DNA of 6,698 nt from assembly GCA_019239815.1 (NCBI GenBank), contig JAFAZL010000705.1:1-6698 (forward strand), read 5' to 3'. A program made the position numbers and the translations under genes. Every line of letters starts with the position of its first letter. Position 1 is the stretch's first letter. This document shows, piece by piece, positions 1 through 6,600 of this stretch. The stretch is from Acidobacteriota bacterium (GTDB lineage: Bacteria > Acidobacteriota > Terriglobia > Acidoferrales > UBA7541). The notes beneath the pieces are model-generated. The model saw only the letters and a program-made list of their open reading frames with translations. It searched no databases and was not told the DNA's origin.

Positions 1-705
1 GGCGCCACGGATAACGGCGCAGGCTCCGTCGTTGCGCTCGAGGTGATGCGCATCCTCACTTCACTCAAAGCCAAGCCGCGCCGCACCATTCGCATCGCAC
101 TCTGGTCGGGTGAAGAAGAAGGACTCTTCGGCAGCAAAGGTTACGCCAATCAACACTTCGGTAGCTTCCCGCTCTCAACCGCGCCCGATCAAGCGAATCT
201 GCCCGAATTCCTCCGCAAGGCGGGCGGCCCGCTTGAGGTAAAGCCTGAACAAAAAATGGTCTCCGCCTATTTCAACGTCGACAACGGCACCGGCAAAATC
301 CGCGGCATCTACACGCAAAACAACGGCGCCGTGTACAGCATCTTCAAGCAATGGATGGAGCCGCTCGACGACCTCGGCGTCACCGCCATCACGAATCAGA
401 ACACCGGCGGCACCGATCACCTTTCTTTCGACGCCGTCGGCGTCCCCGGCTTCCAGTTCATCCAGGACGATGCCGACTACGAGACGCGCACGCACCACTC
501 CAACATGGACACTTACGAACACCTCGTGCCCGGCGACCTGAAGCAAATCGCGACCGTCGAAGCGATTTTTGTCTACAACGCGGCCATGCGCGACAAGATG
601 ATCCCGCGCAAGCCATTTCCGCATCCCGAACTCCGCGAACAACAAAACACCCCGTTGCCCGGCCTGTACCCAACCGCGACTCCCGGCGACGCCAAGGACA
701 ATTGA
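1..705 (+). CDS. M28 family zinc metallopeptidase (aminopeptidase/carboxypeptidase type), 5' partial
   Basis: This is the C-terminal 234 residues of a secreted-type M28 peptidase. The reading frame is open from base 1, so the true start lies left of the window. These enzymes use two zinc ions to remove residues from peptides, usually outside the cytoplasm. Numbering from base 1, the bridging metal Asp is D4 in TDNGAG. The general base and zinc-ligand Glu pair is E38-E39 in SGEEEGLFGS. A further metal Asp is probably D94 in NVDNGTG. The last zinc-ligand His is probably H166 in THHSNMDT. The first metal His, normally upstream of TDNGAG, and any signal peptide are outside the window. The tail after about residue 190 is Pro-rich and looks like a non-catalytic end. 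A strong terminator follows 17 bases after the stop, so this gene ends its transcription unit. The family assignment is firm. The substrate, and amino- versus carboxypeptidase activity, cannot be decided from this part. Confidence 0.93.
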   Translation, partial: GATDNGAGSVVALEVMRILTSLKAKPRRTIRIALWSGEEEGLFGSKGYANQHFGSFPLSTAPDQANLPEFLRKAGGPLEVKPEQKMVSAYFNVDNGTGKIRGIYTQNNGAVYSIFKQWMEPLDDLGVTAITNQNTGGTDHLSFDAVGVPGFQFIQDDADYETRTHHSNMDTYEHLVPGDLKQIATVEAIFVYNAAMRDKMIPRKPFPHPELREQQNTPLPGLYPTATPGDAKDN

Positions 706-721
706 TTTCGCCAAAACACAG

Positions 722-764
722 AGCGGCGGAGCGAACTCAGACATTCGCTCCGCCGCTTTTGTTT
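722..764 (+). terminator. Rho-independent terminator after the M28 peptidase gene
   Basis: There is a perfect 14-bp stem: 722-735 (AGCGGCGGAGCGAA) pairs with 744-757, around an 8-base loop at 736-743. It is followed on the plus strand by TTTGTTT. It begins 17 bases after the peptidase stop codon. On the minus strand the hairpin follows the CMD stop at 764-766 almost directly, but there the T-rich stretch starts about five bases off the stem. It may therefore also stop the convergent transcript, less efficiently. Confidence 0.9.
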
Positions 765-1290
765 CAGCCGAATTTACCGCGCTGCCGAAGCCTTCTCGAG
801 ATGTGAGATGTGCGCCTTCGCATCTCCCCTGACTTGAACCACTCGCCGGCCACCTGCCGCGTCGCCACGTTCAACCGGTTCCATACGTTGACCGAAGCGA
901 TTGTTAGCAACAGCCCGCCGAGCTGCTTCTCGTCGTAATGCTTCGCCGCTTCATTCCACACCGCGTCCGGCACGGGATCCTCACGATCGCTCAATCGCGT
1001 GACAGCCTCGGTTAAAGCCAAAGCAGCGCGCTCTGCATCTGTAAAGTAGGGGCATCGCGCCAGGCTGCGACCGCGAGCATACGTTCGGTCGATTCTTCCT
1101 TGTACTTTGGAAAGCGGACGTGCAAATCAATGCACACCGCGCAACCATTGATCTGACTTGCTCGCAAATGCATCAGCGCGAGAGTTTTCGCGGGTACTCC
1201 ACTCTGCTCCGAGATCTGCGAGAGCGCCTGCAAGTGCTGCATCGCTTCGGGGAACAACATCGCTGGATTGTTTATGCGTGCTTTCAACAT
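764..1290 (-). pseudogene. Carboxymuconolactone decarboxylase (AhpD-like) family gene with an internal frameshift
   Basis: Two overlapping frames together spell one CMD-family protein. The N-terminal frame (1290 to 1012) starts MLKARINNPAM and carries the redox core HLRASQINGCAVCIDLH, with the CxxC cysteine pair and the following His. It ends in an unrelated tail, TLQMQSALLWL, and a stop. The C-terminal frame resumes as ALTEAVTRLSDREDPVPDAVW and runs through KHYDEKQLG and VNVWNRLNVATRQVAGEW, all familiar for this family. Adding one base after the TTT at 1043-1045 (minus strand) gives ...AWRDAPTFTDAERAALALTEAV..., the expected junction, and a 175-residue protein. The start at 1290 is chosen because AGGAG (1299-1303) sits 8 bases upstream and family members begin with a similar KAR(I/M)NNPAM. 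Family members are usually small oligomeric proteins with thiol/peroxidase-like or unknown redox roles. Residues after VAGEW (24, Arg-rich) look like an unusual tail. As read, the product is a 92-residue fragment that keeps the CxxC. This is either a real pseudogene or a sequencing error. Confidence 0.85.
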
Positions 1291-1298
1291 GGCCTTGT

Positions 1299-1303
1299 CT
1301 CCT
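1299..1303 (-). promoter_or_regulatory. Shine-Dalgarno site of the CMD gene
   Basis: AGGAG on the minus strand lies 8 bases before the ATG at 1290. It decides the start in favour of MLKARI over the longer open frame reaching 1365. That longer frame would run through the promoter region and has no comparable site. The last base of this ribosome site (1303) is also the first base of the -35 box of the sigma gene promoter on the other strand. Confidence 0.75.
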
Positions 1304-1329
1304 GTCACAAAAGATCGGTTTGTTCCGTC
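1303..1329 (+). promoter_or_regulatory. Predicted ECF41-type promoter of the sigma factor gene
   Basis: The -35 box TGTCACA is at 1303-1309, followed by a 16-base spacer and the -10 box CGTC at 1326-1329. From memory this matches the promoter class described for ECF41 sigma factors. Transcription should start near 1335, giving a leader of about 24 bases before the GTG at 1359. It points at the sigma gene itself and so implies autoregulation. The motif match is seen in the sequence. The link to this particular sigma factor is inferred from position and from the second copy. Confidence 0.7.
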
Positions 1330-1337
1330 ACTACCAT

Positions 1338-1364
1338 GACGAAACGAAATGAGGGAACGTGACA
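1338..1364 (-). promoter_or_regulatory. Predicted ECF41-type promoter of the CMD gene
   Basis: On the minus strand the -35 box TGTCACG (1364-1358) is followed by exactly 16 bases and then the -10 box CGTC (1341-1338). The layout is the same as in the plus-strand copy at 1303-1329. Transcription should begin near 1332 and run into the CMD gene with a leader of about 40 bases. The two -10 boxes face each other and form a short palindrome, CGTCA-N6-TGACG (1326-1341). The -35 box covers the GTG start codon of the sigma gene. Confidence 0.72.
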
Positions 1365-2252
1365 AGCGGACAAGATTTTCTGGCAGAAAAATTCGAAGAA
1401 AATCGCGGACACCTGAAAGCGGTCGCTTATCGCATGCTGGGCTCGGCGGGCGAAGCCGACGACGCAGTGCAGGAAGCTTGGCTCCGCCTCAGCCGCTCCG
1501 ACGCCAACGCAATCGACAACCTCGGAGGGTGGCTGACGACAGTCGTCGCTCGTGTCTGCCTGGATATGCTCCGCTCGCGCACGGCGCGCCGCGAAGAGTC
1601 ACTATCCGCCAGCGCGCCGGATTCGGCGCCGCCTTCGGTCGTCTCGAAAAAGATCGATCCGGAACAGGAAGCCGTGATGGCCGATTCTGTCGGCCTCGCG
1701 TTACTCGTCGTTCTCGACCGCCTCGACCCCGCCGAGCGACTCGCTTTCGTCCTTCACGATCTCTTCGGCTCTTCGTTCGATGAAATCGCAGAAATCGTCG
1801 GTCGCACTCCCGAAGCGACGCGCCAGCTAGCCAGCCGTGCTCGCCGCCGGGTCCAAGGCGCGCCTCCAACTCCCGGCGCAGCGCTCGCACAACAGCGAAA
1901 AGTCATCGACAGATTTCTAACAGCGCTGCGCGCAGCAGATTTCGAGGCCCTCGTCGGCGTCCTCGATCCGGACGTGGAGGTCCTCGTCGACGAAACGGCC
2001 GCAACACCAGGCGTCGATAGGAAAGCCCGCGGTGCAGCGGCATGGGCCAAGCAAGCGATCACCGCCGCGCGCGGAGCCAAGGCTGCTCGCCCAGTTCTGG
2101 TGGATGGAAATCTCGGTGTCGTCGTCGCGCCCGGTGGCCGCCTCTTCCGCGTCCTCCGCTTCACATTCGACAACGACAAGATCGCCGCCATCGAAGTCAT
2201 CGGCGACAAAACAACAATCGAAAACCTGGACCTGTCAGTAGCTCCGGAATAA
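1359..2252 (+). CDS. ECF sigma factor with fused SnoaL-like C-terminal domain (SigJ/ECF41-like)
   Basis: This 297-residue protein is an RNA polymerase sigma factor that needs no separate membrane anti-sigma factor. Region 2 covers about residues 12-76 (RGHLKAVAYRMLGSAGEADDAVQEAWLRL, then GGWLTTVVARVCLDMLRSR). A variable acidic linker runs from about 77 to 108. Region 4 covers about 110-165, with the DPAERLAFVLHDLFG and FDEIAEIVGRTPEATRQLASRARRRVQ helix-turn-helix. A SnoaL/NTF2-like domain covers about 178-285. In ECF41 proteins this extra domain modulates activity in place of an anti-sigma factor. The DGGGR and NPDKL signatures I associate with that domain are not seen; VLVDETAATPG and GDKTTIENLDL stand in their places. 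It therefore probably belongs to a related SigJ-like subgroup. The start is GTG 1359, the only usable one: an in-frame TGA lies at 1350-1352. GAGGG at 1351-1355 is only 3 bases upstream. The gene is divergent from the CMD gene, a typical ECF41 partner, with predicted promoters for both between them. Confidence 0.93.
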   Translation: MTSGQDFLAEKFEENRGHLKAVAYRMLGSAGEADDAVQEAWLRLSRSDANAIDNLGGWLTTVVARVCLDMLRSRTARREESLSASAPDSAPPSVVSKKIDPEQEAVMADSVGLALLVVLDRLDPAERLAFVLHDLFGSSFDEIAEIVGRTPEATRQLASRARRRVQGAPPTPGAALAQQRKVIDRFLTALRAADFEALVGVLDPDVEVLVDETAATPGVDRKARGAAAWAKQAITAARGAKAARPVLVDGNLGVVVAPGGRLFRVLRFTFDNDKIAAIEVIGDKTTIENLDLSVAPE

Positions 2253-2305
2253 TCCCAGAATGAAAGACCGCGCGGGATGTCAGCTGGGAAATTCGGCTGT
2301 TGGTG

Positions 2306-2338
2306 CCGCACCCTCAGGTTTCAGAGGGTGCGGATTTT
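2306..2338 (+). terminator. Rho-independent terminator after the sigma factor gene
   Basis: There is a perfect 10-bp stem: 2306-2315 (CCGCACCCTC) pairs with 2324-2333, around an 8-base loop. It is followed by ATTTT. It lies 53 bases after the sigma stop and 22 bases beyond the end of the convergent dehydrogenase gene. The minus-strand side has no T-run, so it mainly serves the plus strand. The rest of the gap 2253-2360 shows no gene. Confidence 0.8.
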
Positions 2339-2360
2339 GACTTTCCCAACACGTCGCAAA

Positions 2361-3470
2361 CTACGACTTCTTCAGCGACTCCATATCGATCACAAACCGA
2401 TACTTCACATCGCTTTTCAGCAATCGGTCGTACGCAGTATTGATGTAGTCGATGTTGATCTTCTCGATGTCCGCCGTAATGCCCTTCTCCGCGCAGAAAT
2501 CGAGCATCTCTTGCGTCTCGCGAATTCCGCCGATCGCCGAACCTGCAAGCCGCCGCCGCTTCAACAGCAAATTGAACGCCGCCACCGACGCCGGCTTCTC
2601 CGGCGCGCCAACCAGCGTCAGCGTCCCGTCGAGCTTCAGCAAATTCAAGTACGCATTGAGATCATGATCCGCCGAAACCGCGTCAAGAATGAAGTCGAAG
2701 CTGTTCGCATGCTTCGCCATCTCGTCGGCATTCTTCGAAATCACGACTTCATCCGCGCCCAACCGTACCGCGTCCGCCGTCTTCCCGGGCGAAGTCGTGA
2801 ACAATACAACGTTCGCGCCAAGCGCCTTCGCAAACTTCAGCCCCATGTGGCCAAGTCCGCCCAGCCCGACGACGCCAACTTTCTGCCCCTTCCTCGCGCC
2901 CCAATGATGCAGCGGTGAATACGTGGTGATGCCCGCGCACAAGAGCGGCGCCGCGCCAGCCGGATCGAGTCCGTTCGGAACGCGCAACACATAGTTCTGA
3001 TCGACGGTGATCGCGTCCGAGTATCCGCCGTACGTCACGCCTCCCAGAATGTGGTCGGTGCTGCCATAGGTCAGCGTCCATTCGACGTTGCAATACTGTT
3101 CTTCCCCCGCCACGCAATTCACGCATGTGCCGCACGACTTCACCATGCAGCCCACCGCCGCGATGTCGCCTTCCTTGAATCTCTTCACATTTTTGCCGAC
3201 CGCCACAACGCGCCCGACGATTTCGTGCCCCGGCACAGCCGGATACACCGCCGGCATTACGTCCCTCCACTCATCACGCGAATAGTGCAGGTCCGAGTGG
3301 CAAACGCCGCAATACAAAATCTCGATCTGCACGTCATCCGCAAGCGGCACACGCCGTTCGAAACTGAATGGCGACAATCCCGAGGTCGCGCTCTTCGCCG
3401 CATACGCCTTCGCCGCAAATGTCTCTGGCTTCTGAGCCTCCAACGCTGTTTTCTGAGCTGCTTCACTCAT
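2361..3470 (-). CDS. Zinc-dependent alcohol dehydrogenase / NADP-type aldehyde reductase (YahK/CAD-like)
   Basis: This cytosolic medium-chain dehydrogenase of 369 residues interconverts alcohols and aldehydes with a nicotinamide cofactor. Counting from the chosen ATG, the catalytic zinc ligands are C57 (GVCHSD), H82 (PGHE) and C178 (LLCAG). The structural zinc site has four cysteines: C113, C116, C119 and C127 (SCGTCVNCVAGEEQYC). The Rossmann motif GLGGLG is at 202-207. The segment after the second strand reads FTTSPGK, with Ser and Lys where NAD-preferring enzymes carry an acidic residue, so NADP(H) is more likely. It resembles YahK-type and cinnamyl-alcohol-dehydrogenase-type reductases with broad aldehyde ranges; the physiological substrate is unknown. 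AAGGA (3480-3484) is 9 bases before the ATG at 3470 and only 3 before an in-frame GTG at 3476, so the ATG is preferred. About 20 extra residues, rich in Ala, Gln and Lys, precede the usual KAYAAKSATS start. It is convergent with the sigma gene and separated from the upstream receptor gene by a terminator, so it is probably transcribed alone. Confidence 0.94.
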   Translation of the reverse strand: MSEAAQKTALEAQKPETFAAKAYAAKSATSGLSPFSFERRVPLADDVQIEILYCGVCHSDLHYSRDEWRDVMPAVYPAVPGHEIVGRVVAVGKNVKRFKEGDIAAVGCMVKSCGTCVNCVAGEEQYCNVEWTLTYGSTDHILGGVTYGGYSDAITVDQNYVLRVPNGLDPAGAAPLLCAGITTYSPLHHWGARKGQKVGVVGLGGLGHMGLKFAKALGANVVLFTTSPGKTADAVRLGADEVVISKNADEMAKHANSFDFILDAVSADHDLNAYLNLLKLDGTLTLVGAPEKPASVAAFNLLLKRRRLAGSAIGGIRETQEMLDFCAEKGITADIEKINIDYINTAYDRLLKSDVKYRFVIDMESLKKS

Positions 3471-3479
3471 AATCACTTT

Positions 3480-3484
3480 TCCTT
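3480..3484 (-). promoter_or_regulatory. Shine-Dalgarno site of the alcohol dehydrogenase gene
   Basis: AAGGA on the minus strand is 9 bases from the ATG at 3470 and 3 bases from the alternative GTG at 3476. The spacing favours the ATG. No convincing -35/-10 pair could be picked out in the stretch 3485-3599 upstream of it. Confidence 0.65.
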
Positions 3485-3599
3485 AATCTCTGAAATGTGG
3501 GGTACCAACTCGACTACGCGGAACGCCGGAACATCGGAGGCCGCAACGGGACGAACCCAACGCACTCGACTTCGATGCCGAACCCCGCCGTCAGGTCAC

Positions 3600-3636
3600 A
3601 AAAGAAAAAGGGCGCCAGCTTTTTGAGTCAGCGCCC
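3600..3636 (-). terminator. Rho-independent terminator after the TonB-dependent receptor gene
   Basis: On the minus strand GGGCGC (3636-3631) pairs with GCGCCC (3615-3610) across a 15-base loop. It is followed directly by TTTTTCTTT (3609-3601). It lies about 50 bases after the receptor stop at 3686-3688 and isolates the dehydrogenase gene from receptor transcription. The stem is short but the T-run is strong. Confidence 0.78.
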
Positions 3637-3649
3637 AAACAACCCGTAG

Positions 3650-3669
3650 GGGCACGAAACGCCGTGCCC
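3650..3669. repeat. Small GC-rich inverted repeat between the receptor stop and its terminator
   Basis: GGGCACG (3650-3656) and CGTGCCC (3663-3669) form a perfect 7-bp hairpin with a 6-base loop. There is no adequate T-run on either side, so it is not a terminator by itself. It stands 13 bases from the terminator hairpin at 3610-3636 and may help protect the receptor mRNA 3' end. It could also be a copy of a dispersed palindromic repeat, which one window cannot show. Confidence 0.5.
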
Positions 3670-3685
3670 TTCTTCAGGCTACTCT

Positions 3686-6600
3686 TTAGAACGTAAACTT
3701 CGCCGCCAACTGCATCGTCCGCGGCCCACCGCTACCGAGGAACGGATACCCGATGCCGACATCACCCGTCGTGGTAAGCGGCAACGAACCCAGGCTCCGC
3801 CCGATCGCCAGCCCGCCGGTCCCGTCGCTGATCCCATGCGCTGCCGCGTCCGCGATAAACGCCGGCAAATAGGGATTCGCAAAATTCGGATGATTGAACA
3901 GGTTGTATGCCTCGAGGCGCAGCTCCAGCTTCAACCGCTCGGTAATCGCCGTGTTTTTGAAAATCGAGAAATCAAATTGCCGGAAGTGCGGCCCTATTAG
4001 CGAGTTCCGCCCTTCGTTGCCGAAGTGGAAGCTGCCCGTTACGCAATTCGTCGCCGCGGTTCCTCCCACCAATGTGCACGGCACCGCAAATGAAGTCAGA
4101 TTCAAAAAGTTGAACGGATCGTTGTGATTGTATTGAATCGGCCCAACTACATCCGGCCGCCCAAAAAATTCGCCGCTGCCGTCGTAGTCGTCCTCAAAAT
4201 TGTAGTTGAGCTGGAACGGTTGCCCTGACTGGACGGTCACGATCCCATTGACTCCCCAACCGTCGGTAAGCTTCTTCCAATCGCCCCGCCGATTCGGGAA
4301 TTGGTAAATAAAATTCCACGTGAAGCGGTTCCGCACATCGAAATTCGAATTCCCGCGATTTCCCCGAGGATTCGTGCTGTCGTTGGGCTGCGCGGCATTC
4401 GGCACAAAATCTTCGCCGTCGCTGGCCGTGTCGATCGAGTGCGACCAAGTGTAGTTCACCGTCGACGTCACGCCATGCCAATCGTTCACGCGCCAGCTCG
4501 CCTGCATCGCGTTGTAGTTCGAGCTCGCCGAGCTTTCCTGATAGTTGATGTAGAAATAGGGGCTCGTCGCCGCAAAGATGCGCGGCACGCAGCAACCATT
4601 CGTTCCGTAGTCATAAGCGTCGATTGCCGCCTGCCCTGGCTGGTTGATGTCGCGGAATCGAAATAGCTTGTGTCCCTGCGACCCCACGTACCCAATCTGC
4701 AGCACCGTCCGCTTTCCAAGCTGTTGTTGGAAATTCAAATTGTAATTTTCCATGTACGGCGTGCGCAGGTGCGGGTCAACGCCAAACGCATCGCTCATCG
4801 GCGCAGGCGCTCCATAGATCGGCGTCCCTGAAGCGAGCACGGCCGCCGTCACGCTGTTAAACGAAATCGGATCGGGCCCAAATCCGTTGTACGCCGGCCC
4901 CGGGTCGAAACTGCTGTTAAACGGCAAATGCCCCATGAAAAAGTCTTGCGAGAACGCATCATAAAAAATTCCGTATCCTGCGCGCACTACCGTCGTGCCC
5001 TTGCCCGAAATATCCCATGCCACGCTCAGTCGCGGCGCAAAATTTCTGTGGTCCGGGTTGTACAAATTCTTGCCGTTCAACGTGATCAACTCGCCGTTCG
5101 TCGGATCGATATTCGTGAACAGATTGTGCTTTTCCTGCATCACGCCGTAATAGTCCCACCGCAGTCCAAGGCTCAACGTCACATTCTTCTTCAAGTGCAC
5201 GCTGTCCTGTGCGTACAAAGAGTGTGAATTTTCAAACGTGTTGCGGTTTGTATTGCCAAATATCTGTGTTCCGCCGTCCGGAATCCCTCCCAGAAAATCG
5301 CTGAAGCTCCCAAACTTAAGCGTCCCGCGCGCCGTCCGATTGAAAATCTGCGACACCGAAGTCCGCCGGAACTCATATCCAAACTTCAGGTCGTGTCGCC
5401 CCTTCTTCCACGACACGTTGTCGATGAAATGCCAGTTCGAATCCACACGTGACCGCGGATCGCCCTTATCCGAGCCCAACTGCGCGAACGGCGACACCGT
5501 AATCGTCGGCAACCCAAAATTGAATGCCGTCGCCCCTGTATCCAACCCAATCGACGACGGATCGAAGCTCCGATCCTCCGGGAAAAACCCTTCCGCGAAT
5601 CGATTCCACCCCAATCGCGCTTCGTTCACCACGGAAGGCGTAAGCGTCGCTACTTCCGAAATCGACACAAGCTGCACACGCGTTGGCGTGAACGTGTTGT
5701 AGTTCGGCAGCAAACCTCCGCCCGTCAGCGCCAGCGGAAAACTCTGGCTGCTGTCGCCGAAATAATATCGGCCGCTTAGCAAGTTGTTCGTATTGATCTG
5801 GTGATCCACCTTCGCAATCAAGCTGTCCACGCGATTCGAAAACGGCGTCGATAACGAGGCGTTGCTGTTCACCAGCGTCTGCGCGATGGGGTCCATCGGC
5901 GATGCGATGCACGACCCAGTCAAATTAGGCGTTGGCCAACCCTTCTTCGCCATCAAATTCGCAATCACCGGATTCACCCCGCCCGCCGGCGTATTGTTCG
6001 TGATGTCCGCCGCCGTCGGCACGCACGCAAGGCTGCTCTCCGCTCCCGACTCGCGCGTCCCTTCATAATCCACAAAGAAAAATGTCCGGTCCTTCACGAT
6101 CGGCCCGCCCAGCGCACCGCCAAACTGATTGTCGTGAAATGGATTCTCCGGAATGTGCGCTCCCGTCGCTGCATCCTGCGTGAAGTTAAAAAAGTTCCGC
6201 GCGTTCAGCACCGTGTTCCGAAAATAATCGAATCCAGCTCCATGAAACTCATTCGTGCCGCTCTTCGTCACGATGTTGATCACGCCGCCCGCGCTTCGCC
6301 CATACTCCGCTTCGAAATTCGACAGCACGCGCAGCTCCGCCACCGCTTCGAGCGGCAGAATCGTCGCCGGCGTTCCAAACACGCCCGCCTCATTGATCGC
6401 CGGATCGTTCCGATACCCGTCATTCATATCCGTGCCATCGAGCAAAAAATTGTTCGACCGCCCTCGCGCGCCATTCACCGAAAACACTCCAAACGATCCC
6501 GGCGAATCCGTAATCTGGTCCGGCGAACCCGCCACGCCCGGCACCAAAAAGATCAGCTTCTGATAGTCGCGCCCGTTCACCGGCAGATTCGTCACGACTT

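Noticed and set aside
175..744. Long open frames antisense to the peptidase, sigma, dehydrogenase and receptor genes
   Set aside because: They are composition shadows: Arg/Ala/His-rich translations with no domain resemblance, no ribosome sites, and complete overlap with well-supported genes.
797..827. Short direct repeat GAGATGTGAGATGTG and a loose hairpin with CGCATCTC
   Set aside because: The repeat is only two 7-base units and the stem is interrupted. There is no T-run, and it falls in the Arg-rich tail of the CMD frame.
994..1003. A further TGTCACG box on the minus strand inside the CMD gene
   Set aside because: No CGTC follows at 16 bases, and it lies within conserved coding sequence (AVTRLS).
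764..1021. The C-terminal CMD frame as an independent small gene
   Set aside because: It would start at a TTG with no ribosome site inside the upstream frame. Its sequence is the second half of a known domain and lacks the CxxC core.
1012..1050. Programmed ribosomal frameshifting in the CMD gene
   Set aside because: The junction has only TTT and no X-XXY-YYZ slippery heptamer. There is no clear upstream Shine-Dalgarno stimulator or downstream pseudoknot. The family is not known to use frameshifting, so a plain indel is simpler.
3471..3599. ECF41-type or sigma-70 promoter upstream of the alcohol dehydrogenase
   Set aside because: No TGTCAC-N16-CGTC copy occurs on the minus strand here. Only weak partial -35-like matches (TTGGTA) without a fitting -10 were seen. 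So the dehydrogenase cannot be placed in the sigma factor's regulon on sequence grounds.
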